Shown: piece by piece, positions 34,861 to 46,261 of the stretch
Layout: each line of letters opens with the position of its first letter
How positions within the stretch are numbered: position 1 is the stretch's first letter
NCBI RefSeq assembly: GCF_024763615.1
Contig: NC_077223.1
Coordinates: 105,152,627 to 105,216,626 of the forward strand
Length of the DNA stretch: 64,000 bases
Reading direction: 5' to 3'
Source of the DNA: Phlebotomus papatasi
Lineage: Eukaryota; Arthropoda; Insecta; Diptera; Psychodidae
The notes under the pieces: generated by a model
Database searches by the model: none
Told to the model about the DNA's origin: nothing
The model's input: only the letters and a program-made list of their open reading frames with translations
Program-made: the position numbers and the translations under genes

Positions 34861-36699
34861 TTAATTCAAATTAAGTCTTCCAAAACAAAATTATCGGACA
34901 ATGAGCTTTCGATCACAAATTAAATAAAGCATTATCTTTAGAAAACTAAAATATAACTTCTAAAATGAATACGGTTTGTGCATTAAATGGAAAATGTAAT
35001 TATTAAAATTATACAGGTTCTTTTGTGTAGATTCCCAAAATAATATTCATACTCAACGAAATGTTCTCTCAAAGTCTCTCAGAGTAATCTAAACTTTGAT
35101 CACGTATGGGAAATTATTTGGGGAAAAACGTTATAGAGAAGAGTAAGGCAATTTATTCAGCATTTTGGATGGGTGAAAAAAAAGTTTTTGGATGAAAAGC
35201 ACATTCTCAAAAGAAGACACACTCGGCAAAAAGAGAATCCTTTAGAGCCAAAGATCCCCTTTGAGATTGAGTGACAGTCTCGTGGGATTTTTGTCGACCT
35301 GAGATAAAAGCGAATCAAAAGCATAAATTTTTTCTTTTTTTTGGAAAAAAATCTATTTCGATGAAGTGGAAATGCCTTTTTTGCTTGGGAGTTGATTGGA
35401 ATGAAAAGCTTTTTCCCCAAAGTTGAATGGTAAAAATATTTCGGTGCCTGTGACATGTAAATTTGTGAGAAATTGGGAATTTTAATTCGTTTTTCTTCTC
35501 ATGTTCTCTGTCATTCAAAATTTTACAGAGGGAAAATTTATGCACACGTGGCAAAATTGTCGCTTAGAAATTCACTCAAAAAGACCAGTAACCTAAAGGG
35601 AGGGCAGAACATTTACACAGAGTATGGTAGACATGCCAGGGTTAATTTTAGGGCAAGAAATTCTCAGAGATGCCAGACACAAATTGTCCTACTAAATAAA
35701 TGTGCACAAGTTGGAGGAAAAAAAGATTTTTCGACATTACCACTGGAGATTTTTCTGTTGAGATTCTTGTCAAGCCTTGTTGAATCTTCATGGCAAATTA
35801 CACTAAAAAACACGAAAGAAAAGCATAAAATGGAACATCGAAAAAAGAGAAAAATTCTATTTTGGATGATTCTCCTAGTCAACAGGTGGAAGCATATTTT
35901 TATGTTCGTGGTAAAACAATAAAACCATCAAAGCTTCAAGAAAAGTTTAGCCATACTTTCACTCTCACAGGAATAATAATTTTTTGACTAATATTTAGCA
36001 ATAGCAAGGTAAAGTCCTCATTATGTGAAAAATACGCCCAGAGTGAACAATATTCTAAACAATTTTTCATCCCTTTTTCCACAAAACACACACGTTCTGG
36101 TGAAAACGTAACAATTTTCAATGAAAAATACCAAACGATAAGAAACATCTGCCACATTTTTCTCAATGCCTTTCTCTCTCTCTCATAGGACTCCTGGGTA
36201 AACTTTTCGATTAAATATTTTCCCCGGCGACGGCACAAGAAGGAGAAAAGCCCCCCAAGAAATATGATTGAGGCTTCGTGGGGAATCTCAACATGGGATT
36301 TCCATCAAGCTTCTTCATCCCACTCACATAGTTTTCCCATATTTAGCAACTCACTGGCAATTCCTGAGCAAAAAAAAAAAAAACAGAACTCTGCCAAAAT
36401 TTTTCCCAGAGAAATGAAAACGGAGATTATGTGGGGAAGAAAATTCATGAAACACGCAAAAGTCATCATTGTCACGCTCTCACTTCTATTACATTTACAT
36501 TCTTTTTCCGCTCACCATTTACAATGGTGGAAAATACAACTTTTCGTCACTATTCTCCGTTGATGGAATATGAAAGTTCTCTGGAATAATGCTATGTCAT
36601 TTTTTAAAGGTTATCTCACAACTATGTGTCGTCAACCCTGCAATTCGCTAGAAAATTCTTTAAAAGTAACATTTGGAAAAACTTTATACACTTCAGATA
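34861..36699. other. Unassigned intron DNA
   Basis: No repeat family and no coding exon that I can support. Open frames of up to 149 codons here (35473-35922) have no domain and lie in AT-rich DNA. Confidence 0.4.
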
Positions 36700-37202
36700 G
36701 GGTAACGTGTGGTATTTCGGGACACTTTTTAGCATTTTTATGTTTCAAGCAGCTTAGCGACTTCTTAAATAATTTTTTTCTTTGTTGATACAAATATTTA
36801 TGTTCCTTATGCTATCTAAAATAAGATTTTTATCGAAAAAGGTTGAAAAATGCATTGTTTTTATATAAAATAGCAAAAAATGTGAAGAAGCAAGAATGGT
36901 ATATTTCGGGACAGTTGGGTATTTCGGAACAGACAAAAGTCGCTATTATGCAAATAAATTTCACCGACCCTGATTATTTACCTTTAAGTAGAAGGTCTAA
37001 ACTTCAGTCTTTCATAAAAAATTCGTTTAAGTTTCACTTTCAAAGTGACTTAAATCGAAAAAAAACTAAGCACTGTTTGTGTTGACATCTGCAAAATTTA
37101 CCACACTGAAAATCTTGTAAAAAGTGAAAAGTGACACTCACAATTCACGCGTATTTCACGCTTTAAATTAAATAAAATTTCAGAAGTTTTATGTTTATCT
37201 GA

Positions 37203-38157
37203 TATATTAGATGAGATCATATATTCTGTCAGTAGAAGAGGTAAAAAGTTTGGAGTGGTATATCTCAGCTCCTGATGAACATAATTGGATGAGTAAACTA
37301 TTGTTGGAAAGCTTGGTTCATTAGCTTTCAGAATCTGGTACATGTAATTGGCTATGGGTAAATCATGGTCATCCAGAACCATTTATGTTGAAGAAGACAC
37401 TTTTTGCAGCGTCATTTTTGACCATCTACTGCTGGGACCAGGAGTGACCCACAATTCTCGCACTTGGACTGTTCGTTAGAGGAACTCAAAGGGTATAATT
37501 TGTAGAAGAAACTTTTTTTTTGGACATCTTACTTTTTTTTATTCATCGACTTTTGCAAGAATTTTAAAATGTTAAACGCAAGGAAAAAATTGCAGAAATC
37601 CTTCTATTCCATTTTCTGGACAAACTAATGAAGATATCGACTTGGAATGTTCTGAGTACCCCCCGATAAGTTGATCCAAGGAATCCAAATGTCACTTCAA
37701 TTTCATCCCCACGTCTATCCTTCTCCTCCAGAAATCACTCCTTTAGGAATATCTCAAGAACCAGACCATCGATGCATTTCATTTTGGGATATGTTTTAGA
37801 GAGTATCCTGGCGGACATTTCATTCATACATCTCAAAGACGTCCGACCTCTTCTTCTTGCACTTGCTAATAATCTGGTCAGACGAGCAGAATTTCTTCTG
37901 ATCAATTTTCTGACCAAAGAGACAAAGTTAGCGACTTTTATTGTTCTGAGTACCCCCCCATAAGTCAATCTAAGGAATCGAAACAACACATGCATTTGCT
38001 TCTCATCCCACTCCTTCTCCTCCAGAAACCACTCTTTTGGGAATATCTCAAGAAATAAACCATCGATCCTTTTCGTATTTGGATATGTTTTTGACATGGC
38101 CAAGGCGGACATTTCGTCCTCAGACACCAATATCATCCAGGAATTTTTTTTTTGGAA
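37203..38157. repeat. Left arm of a 955-bp near-perfect inverted repeat
   Basis: Complementary to 38335-39289 over its whole length with only a handful of differences; the arms are separated by 177 bp. Each arm itself contains a diverged tandem pair of about 300-bp units (ACCATCGATGCATTTC and ACCATCGATCCTTTTC blocks). A 133-codon minus-strand frame (37735-38136) is open here but stopped in the other arm, so I do not regard it as a gene. Confidence 0.9.
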
Positions 38158-38334
38158 TCTAGAAAATAAGTGTTTAAACTTTTGTACCAGTGAATTTCAA
38201 CATAAAAGAAATACTTAACCAAGTAAAAATTGAATAAGCTTGTAAAAAAATTTAAGATCTATCAAATAAACTACATTCTGTCTAAATCCGTTAAAAATAC
38301 ACTCCCTTACGCAGTCTATTAATTGGCCTTGGAA

Positions 38335-39289
38335 ATTCCAAGAATAAATTCCTGGATGATATTGGTCTCTGAGGACGAAATGTCCGCCTTGGCCATGTCA
38401 AAAACATATCCAAATATGAAAAGGATCGATGGTTTATTTCTTGAGATATTCCCAAAAGAGTGGTTTCTGGAGGAGAAGGAGTGGGATTAGAGGCAAATGC
38501 ATGTGTTGTTTCGATTCCTTAGATTGACTTATGGGGGGGTACTCAGAACAATAAAAGTCGCTAACTTTGTCTCTTTGGTCAGAAAATTGATCAGAAGAAA
38601 TTCTGCTCGTCTGACCAGATTATTAGCAAGTGCAAGAAGAAGAGGTCGGACGTCTTTAAGATGTACGAATGAAATGTCCGCCAGGATACTCTCTAAAACA
38701 TATCCCAAAATGAAATGCATCGATGGTCTGGTTCTTGAGATATTCCTAAAGGAGTGATTTCTGGAGGAGAAGGATAGACGTGGGGATGAAATTGAAGTGA
38801 CATTTGGATTCCTTGGATCAACTTATCGGGGGGTACTCAGAACATTCCAAGTCGATATCTTCATTAGTTTGTCCAGAAAATGGAATAGAAGGATTTCTGC
38901 AATTTTTTCCTTGCGTTTAACATTTTAAAATTCTTGCAAAAGTCGACGAATAAAAAAAAATAAGATGTCCAAAAAAAAAGTTTCTTCTACAAATTATACC
39001 CTTTGAGTTCCTCTAACGAACAGTCCAAGTGCGAGAATTGTGGGTCACTCCTGGTCCCAGCAGTAGATGGTCAAAAATGACGCTGCAAAAAGTGTCTTCT
39101 TCAACATAAATGGTTCTGGATGACCATGATTTACCCATAGCCAATTACATGTACCAGATTCTGAAAGCTAATGAACCAAGCTTTCCAACAATAGTTTACT
39201 CATCCAATTATGTTCATCAGGAGCTGAGATATACCACTCCAAACTTTTTACCTCTTCTACTGACAGAATATATGATCTCATCTAATATA
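38335..39289. repeat. Right arm of the 955-bp inverted repeat
   Basis: Mate of 37203-38157. A transcript through both arms would fold into a very long double-stranded hairpin. The corresponding frame (38497-38757 +) is shortened by a TAG. Confidence 0.9.
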
Positions 39290-39683
39290 AAGAGCTTAAT
39301 ATTTCATATAAAACTTAAAAAGAATTAGAAAACAAATATTATTATTATTTATTGTAATTGTATCGGTAAAAACGCCATATACATGTAAAAAAAATAAGGT
39401 GCATAATAGAGCTACAATTCTATTACAAATATCTATCTATACCTAGGATTTTTTATGTGTCCCAAAATACCCATATTATGTCCCGAAAAGCACCTTGTCC
39501 AGAACGTTACCCTAGTTGTTATTCAATAATTTGAATATGGACAAATTCCTATCACGTACGAATTATTGCGATTAAAGCCCAAGTAGGAAATTATGGTGCT
39601 ATTCCAATTTCGAATGAAAAATTAACAATGCATTGCACAATGCAATTGGTTAAGGTCGTGTAGCAAGTCAAGCATAGCATGTG

Positions 39684-39757
39684 GCCTCTAATAGCTCAGT
39701 TGATAGAGCATTTGTCTAGTTAACGAGAGGTCTCCAGTTCGATTCTGGGCGGAGGCA
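39684..39757 (+). tRNA. tRNA-like sequence (anticodon loop suggests AGT, Thr) or tRNA-derived SINE head
   Basis: It folds as a cloverleaf. The acceptor GCCTCTA pairs with CGGAGGC (six of seven). The D arm is GCTC/GAGC, the anticodon arm TTTGT-CTAGTTA-ACGAG, and the T arm TCCAG-TTCGATT-CTGGG. The internal promoter boxes are close to consensus (TAGCTCAGTTG; GTTCGATTC). A T5 run, the usual Pol III terminator, follows five bases later (39762). Against a working tRNA: one extra base between acceptor and D arm, no GG pair in the D loop, two G-U pairs in the anticodon stem and no similar tRNA nearby. A SINE head or pseudogene is equally likely. Confidence 0.5.
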
Positions 39758-39968
39758 CAGGTTTTTCCTCTCTCCACTGAGAAAAAACTGAATGATTTGA
39801 GTGTCACTTGCTCTGATTGACGATTCTTTGTACATAAATACAATTAACTAATTGACTTTTTTTTGTTACTGTCTTTTCAGAAGGGTTGTTTAGAAACTTG
39901 GCAAGCTATTTATCGTCTTATTTTTACTAAAATTAGTTTTAATTCGTTTAAAAATGAATTGATATGTA

Positions 39969-40840
39969 GAGGTGAATTTGACTCTTATTTTGGACAACTT
40001 GGTTATTAATTTGGACAACTTGGCTGTAAATTTGGACAGCTAATCCGCCTCAACAGGATTCCCATTGTTCTTCATTTCATAAACCAATCTTACCAAGTCC
40101 TCTTCCTGTTCATATAAGGGAAACGTAGATTGTCACAAGAAGCCCGGAAACTTTCCATATCATTCATTAAAGTGAGTTGACTTCGGTACTCCAAGTACGT
40201 GCGGATTCGCTCATTCCCTGGCCTTTCCAGGAGCCTTACAAGGCATTTCTCGATACATTTCCTTCGTAGAGATGATGCTCCTTTGTTTCTCCAGGCATTT
40301 GTCCAACCTAGTCATCACAAAAGCTAAAACTTCACGAAATTTCGTGAGAAAAACTCCTATCCAAAATAAGGATTATCACCTCACTGGTGAATCTCTTAGA
40401 AAATTTCCCATTTGTCACACGAAAAACGTAATTCACAAGGCAAATCTCACTTCAGGTTAAATGTACAAATCACCACTAACGTGAATCAACACAATATTCA
40501 ATGAATATTCAATAATATCACTCAAAAAAAAACGAAGAAACATTGTTAGTACTTCACCACAGCGAAATAAGACTGAAGTAAACACAACGTTCTGTCATAT
40601 TTCTCGTAAGCAATTGCTCACACTGAATTTTCAACAAAGCAATTTTAACTCAAATCATATTCAAAATTTAATGTATTTAGTGTTAAAATCTTCCAAAAAG
40701 AACAAAAATTCAGATAGAATTCATTATTCATCAAATATTGGAATAAAAATCCATAATTTTAATCAATTTATTTTTATTGTCCAATTTTATCATCAAAGTG
40801 TCCAAAATTAGAAACTGGACAAAATTATGAGCCTTTACCC
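39969..40840 (-). mobile_element. TA-flanked element with a possible decayed transposase
   Basis: Ends GAGGTGAATTTGACTC and GAGCCTTTACCC are loosely inverted, with TA on both sides. AATTTGGACAACTT-type words occur three times inside the left end, and their complement (TTGTCCAATTTTAT) two or three times inside the right. On the minus strand 40020-40330 reads, with frame breaks, as charged protein-like sequence ending EEDLVRLVYEMKNNGNPVEA. This faintly resembles the segment after the psq domain of pogo-like transposases. Confidence 0.5.
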
Positions 40841-40920
40841 TAAATAACATTGAACTAAAGTTCGTAAAATTCTCACAAAATATTAATATGTTTTTTTTAA
40901 CACATGAATGTTCTCAAGTA

Positions 40921-41145
40921 AGGGAGACTGGTGGGGCAAAATTAATCAGCAAATAATTTTTTTCATTAGGTTTAATTCACAAAAAATATTAGTATCAGGT
41001 GTGTAAATATTTTAAAAAATAGGAAGGGAGGTGTTTACTTCGATAAAACTATGCTTTCCTCAATATACTTTGTAAGGCTTGTAAGGGAAACTAATACATC
41101 CCAATATCAAATACCATGCGTGACTAATTTTACCCCAGACTCCCC
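40921..41145. mobile_element. TA-flanked MITE, GGGGAGACTGGGG family
   Basis: 225 bp, ends AGGGAGACTGGTGGGGCAAA and TTTTACCCCAGACTCCCC, TA on both sides. Related to the longer element at 58346-59227. Confidence 0.78.
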
Positions 41146-41988
41146 TACTTTACTTACTTAAGTGACCACTTAGGTAACTTTGAGATTACATAACAATTGT
41201 AGATACCAAAAGCAAAAAAAAAGAAGGAGTGCTCTCGAATTCCAAAGTCTTGTTTCCTTTTTCTCCTTGATCATCTGAAAGAATGAGAAAATCTCAAAAG
41301 TCCAAAATAGACATCATTCCGAATTACCCCATTTTACCCTACGTTTCTTTAAGAGACAAAGACTTATGCCATAGACACACTTCGGACATGCATGCACCAA
41401 TGTTTTGTGTTTGAAGCGTACTTAATAATTTTAATACAAGTTGGTTTTTTACTTATTTTACATGAGTATTATATTGAAGATCAAAAATTATTCGTAATAT
41501 ACATTTAAACATAAATAAATAAATATAGAAATTACTTTGTGTGAAATATCGGACACAAAGTTTCTCGGAGTTTTCTATTCTTCTGGAACTTTACTAAGAC
41601 CATATCTTTTGTTTCTTCGGCATTGTGTGATCTACGTTGAAAAACGAAAGAAAAAATTTATGCAAATTTAACAAATATAGAAAGTGTCCGACTTTAGAAA
41701 ATTGCCCGAAATTTAATACTGTCATACTATATTAGATTTAGACATTGAGAATACGATTTTAATTTAAAAAAAAGTATACTATAACATGTAATAAATATTC
41801 TCTGCTAGATTTACTTCCAAAAAAAATTATACTTCTTAGAGTGGTGTCTACACTTATGGATGTTATGCACTTATGGACACTGTACAAAAATTTTATTTTC
41901 TTACGTAAAACAGATTTCGAAAAGTTATTAAATTATGAGTATATGATGGAATTAACTTTTTTTGATTTTTCGAAATCTGTTTAATGTA
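41146..41988. other. Unassigned intron DNA
   Basis: No repeat family or coding signal that I can support. Confidence 0.4.
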
Positions 41989-42230
41989 CACTGAGAAAAT
42001 AAGAGGGTGCGATTAACTTTTTTTCTCGTAACTTTAACACTTTTTAGGTGTAAAAATATATCAACATTTTTTAATGTTAATTTTACACCTTTTCAAGCGT
42101 AAAATTAACATGAAAAAGGGTAACTTTAACCCATAATACACCTAAAAAGCATAATATTTACACTGATTTCGGATCAATAATGTAGGGTAAAATTAACATT
42201 TCTGAAATGTTATTTTAACATCCGTAAGTG
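41989..42230. mobile_element. CACTGAGAAAA-family MITE, copy 3
   Basis: 242 bp, start CACTGAGAAAATAAGAGGG, end GTAAGTG (slightly degenerate), TA on both sides. Same orientation as 16266-16518. Confidence 0.85.
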
Positions 42231-43489
42231 TAGATTCCACCCTCTAGACTTTTGATTTTTCTAAAAATATTTTTTTAATAGTTTTTTTAAGTAAACTATT
42301 ATATTTAAAACGACAGATGGCGATGTTTAATTTTATTTCATTTTTACACAGTCTCTTTTTTATTTTTTTTTAAAGGAATACTTATTATTGTTTTGTAAAA
42401 TGCTATTAAGAATTGTTTAGAATGTTATTAAAAGAGTATAATCATATATTGTCAACAAACTGTAGCAGAGTTTGCATTCATTTCACCATTTCAAAGTACA
42501 TAAATGCGTCATTAAAAGTTCTAGTGTAAAACTTTAGTTTATTTGTTATTTTTTCAAAAAAAAAAAAAACAATTTGAAATTACTCACGCTGGATCAATAC
42601 AGCAATTCAGTTACGAATTTTATGCAAGAACACGTTTTCTGGGAAAACAGAACAATATGTGGAGAATTGCTGAGAACTTTTTCTCAACTCAGAAAATAAA
42701 TGGATGACTGATTTTGCAAAAGCTCCCAAGAAAAACACTAACTTATTTCAGCTGCATTTTCTACACAAAAGTAAATTCTGTCTTATTTGCATTTTTTGCA
42801 ATAAAGGAGCAGTTTACTACCTATTTCATTTTTATACAAAATGCAACGCAGTTTAAATTGCCAGTCAAGTAATAGCTTAATGGTACCGATCCGTTGAACT
42901 TTCTACGGTTTTTGAAAAAAAAAATGCCCAGGCATAAACTTTTGTTCAAAAGAATCATTTGGGGAGCCTTTGGAGCGTACGTGGCATTTCACTAAAAATG
43001 AAAAAAAGAACACACAAAAAGCGATTGTATTTATTGCGAACAATGAATCACTATAAATGATGCATGTGAGCAAATGTTGTTTTAGGCAATGAAATAAATT
43101 TATTTTCCGCACGGCAGAGTGCGAAAAAGTGTTCAGTAAAGAGGAAAATGCTTTTTTAGCGCACAAGAATGGACACTTGATGAAAAATTGATGAGATTTT
43201 CCACAACAGAATCACAGTGCAGCAAATGTTGATAGAATTTGTAGGATGATCAAAAGTAAATTAAGATTGGGTATTTTTCTCAAAGATTTTTCAGCAAAAC
43301 AGTTAAGGTCGAAGGAATTTATGACAATTGTTTCTCGTTTTTCTCTTGATATACCTTCATCCCAGATGAAATCCCGGCTTTTTCTCCATTTTAAAGTGAA
43401 CCAAAAGAACCATGTTCTGTAAGTCTGTAAGAGTCAAGGGGTAGCTCATATAGAAAAATGTGTGACATTTCTTTGTGAAATGTTTCACG
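42231..43489. other. Unassigned AT-rich intron DNA
   Basis: No gene or repeat family visible apart from homopolymer A/T runs. Confidence 0.4.
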
Positions 43490-43606
43490 AAACTTCAAAA
43501 CCTTGGAAAAATTTAGGAAACTCGAAAAATCTCAAAATAACCTTGAATGTTTTTTGCTGAATTCGGAAAACTTTGATAACTTTTGACATACATATATAAA
43601 AAAGTA

Positions 43607-43823
43607 GGGAAAATGCCTATGCTTTGCACGGTCCCATACTTCATAATGACAAAATTTTTCCAATGTTTCTGAATGAATGTGACTCGGTAATGTGTTTTAA
43701 AAACTAGACACTTTCCTCTAGTTTTTAAAATATCAATACGATGAGTCACACTTATTGAAAAAACATACGAAAAATTTAGTAATTATGAAGCTTGGGACCG
43801 TGTAAGGCGTGGGCACTTTCCGC
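43607..43823. mobile_element. CCATGCTTTGTACG-family MITE, copy 2
   Basis: 217 bp, start GGGAAAATGCCTATGC, end GCACTTTCCGC, TA on both sides. Matches 34155-34374 along its length. Confidence 0.82.
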
Positions 43824-44893
43824 TACTGAGAAACCCGAAAAACCTTAAAAAATTTATGAAAATCAAAAACCCATGGATTAGCTTAAAGAAACCCAATAAG
43901 CCTTAGGAAAGCTTTACAGAAACTTGAAAAAGTTTTAGTAAAATATGGGAAAGTAGTTTCGAAAAAAAAAACAGAGAACCCTTGAACAAGTTTTACGAAA
44001 CTTAATATACCGTGGATTTCAAAGAGACCCGGATAAGTTTGTAAAATTTTTACAGAATCTTGAAAAAAATTGCTGTCTTTAGAAATAAGTTTCCAGAGAA
44101 CCGGGAAACATTAAAAAGTGTTGCGGAACTTGAAAAAAACTGTGGTTTATTTAGAGAGACCCGGCAGACTTTATAGAACTTTTGTAGAATCTTGATAAAA
44201 AAATATTAAATATTCGAAATAAACTTTTGAAAAACCAAAGTAACTCTGAAAAAAATTATTAAACTTTTAAGCTAAATTTTGAAGATGAAATTAACATAGT
44301 TAGGATCAGGGGGATGACATTAGCTCTGAAAAATGCGACCGATTTTAGTGTAAATTTTTCCCTGTTTTCGTACACATTTCACAAGACATCTCCAAAACTA
44401 CGTAGGTTGCCAATTTGTGGTTTTCGGTTGCATATTCAATATTAAGTTGGCTTTTATTTTGCATTTATATTTTTTGCTAATCCATTTTACACTGACAGAA
44501 AACAGCTAATAAACCCAAAAGTTTTTTCGGCGCGCCAGAAACATAATATGGGAAACATGGGAAATGTCATGCCCCTGGTTAGGATTGAACCACGAGTTGT
44601 TACGACTGTTATTCTCATGTTACCTACTTTTCGTCGCCAGGTTCCATACATTTCAAAAATGGATCGATTTTGCTGCGTTTCAGCAAAGAATCACAGACAT
44701 CAATTCGCTCCAAATGGTTCTTTAGTGACAAATTGTTCTCTTTTGTGATCCGTAGGTTCTTACTAAGACAAGCCTTCTGTAAATAGTTCCATTCTGTTTA
44801 CTGGCTAATTTTCAGTTCTTGGGGAATAAAATTAAGTACTCGCGTGCCAGTTCAACTCAATGATTTCCATGATTTTATTGACATTTTCTTAAC

Positions 44894-45134
44894 AATAATC
44901 CGGTGATCGTCGGATGGGAAATTTCAACCCAGAATAAAAAAAACTTTTCTTCTTTTCAAGTGAGTGAAACGATGAAGATGAAAAGTAATTTTGTAAATTA
45001 ATTTTGTGTAATAAAATTGCTCCTATAGCCACTGAAGAAGATGCGTAGGGCACCGAAAGCTCTGGAAAAAAATGGAAAGAAAAGTTTTTTATTCTGGGCT
45101 ACAATTTCCCATCCGACGATCACCGGATTGTTGT
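44894..45134. mobile_element. MITE with ATCCGGTGATCG ends
   Basis: About 60-bp inverted arms through ATCCGGTGATCGTCGGATGG, GGGAAATT and CCCAGAATAAAAAA. The centre is unique. Confidence 0.78.
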
Positions 45135-45359
45135 AAATAAATTATTACGTCGGTTCCTTACCCTATAAATTGACATTTTCGTCAATTGGCCTACCTGAGA
45201 CTCATCTTTGACGCCCATTTTTCCAGATCGGAATCGTTTGAACGACCGCTTTTCTGTTTGAATCAGATATTTGGGTCCATAAACAACACAAATATTTTAG
45301 ATGCCTCTCGATCGAGGAACGGAAGAACGGAAGAACATATCGAATTTTCTCTAGTTTTA

Positions 45360-45798
45360 GGGCAGAATCACATTGACAGTAAAATGCTCACCGTCACCGT
45401 CAAAGCCCTCACCGTATTTCGTTGATTTACGCATTTTCATCGTAATTTTTACGCAAATTCTCAATTACCGTGTTACATTATCTCATACTCGGTGGCACTA
45501 GGTGAAAATGATATAAAAAAATTGAAGAAATAAAACGAAAATGCGATAAACGGTGAGCAAAAAAACTATACGAAAAACTGTAGCAAAAGAATCCTACAGT
45601 TTTTTTTTGCTTAATGTTTATCGCATTTTCGCTTTATTTATTCAATTTTCTTATACTATTTTCACCTAGTGCCACCGAGTATGAGACAAGGTAATATCGT
45701 AATGCGTACGAATTGCAAGGAAAATACGTAAATCAACGAAATACTGTGAGTGCTTTGACGGTGACGGTGAGCATTTTACTGTCAATGTGATTCTGCCC
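45360..45798. mobile_element. PIF/Harbinger-like MITE
   Basis: 439 bp, almost entirely two long inverted arms, starting GGGCAGAATCACATTGACAG. It is flanked by TTA on both sides (45357-45359, 45799-45801). A 3-bp TWA duplication with GGGC ends is typical of PIF/Harbinger elements. It has no transposase. Confidence 0.75.
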
Positions 45799-46261
45799 TT
45801 ACTTTCATTTTAAAAAGCCGTAACAAATAACTGGCTTCATCAAACACGAAACTATCAAAGAACTTTTTGAATAGTGTTGCCCCCTTGAAAATCCGCTTAG
45901 TAATGGGCCAATGCGATTTATCGTGAGATATTGCTCACTATAGACATCTAGCGGAAAGGGGGCTCATAACATTTTACCTCATCATAATAATTCTAGAAAC
46001 AGACCACAACTTTGCAGGATCTTTTCAATCTGAAAAGAAAGTTTTTAGAAACTCGAGGAGCTTTCAAAAAATCATGTGAAACCCAAAAAAACGTGGATTT
46101 GTTTAGGATGAACCGATTAACTTTGAAAAAGTTTTGTAAAATCTTAAATTTTTTTGGTGTTATTTGAGAAATTTTAGAAAGAGTTTCTTGAAATCCTAAA
46201 TTGATGAAACATATTCATAAAACTCAAAAATCTTGGAAAAGTTTCACGAAACCAGGTAATA

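Larger units (their letters stand above)
36700..39512. mobile_element. 2.8-kb TA-flanked element carrying a giant palindrome
   Basis: The left end GGGTAACGTGTGG and the right end AACGTTACCC are inverted, with TA at 36698-36699 and 39513-39514. The word TTTCGGGACA or a variant occurs about three times on the left (36713, 36901, 36918). Its complement (TGTCCCAAAATA, TGTCCCGAAAA) occurs on the right (39457-39485). The interior is mostly the 955-bp inverted repeat described separately. No transposase is recognised. Confidence 0.7.
43490..46260. repeat. Degenerate array of TTTCACGAAACTTG-like units broken by three MITEs
   Basis: Blocks at 43490-43550, 43826-44240 and 46010-46258 share words such as GAAACTTGAAAAA, GTGGATTT, AGAGACCCGG and TTTTACAGAATCTTGA in a loose unit of about 100 bp. 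The MITEs at 43607, 44894 and 45360 interrupt it. Confidence 0.6.

Noticed and set aside
37735..38757. 133- and 86-codon open frames as a duplicated gene pair
   Set aside because: They lie in the two arms of one inverted repeat, one is stopped early, and there is no recognisable family or gene structure.
44560..44640. Second tRNA-like sequence on the minus strand (GTGGTTCAATCC box)
   Set aside because: A B-box-like word and a short CCTGG/CCAGG pairing are present, but no A box and no acceptable cloverleaf.
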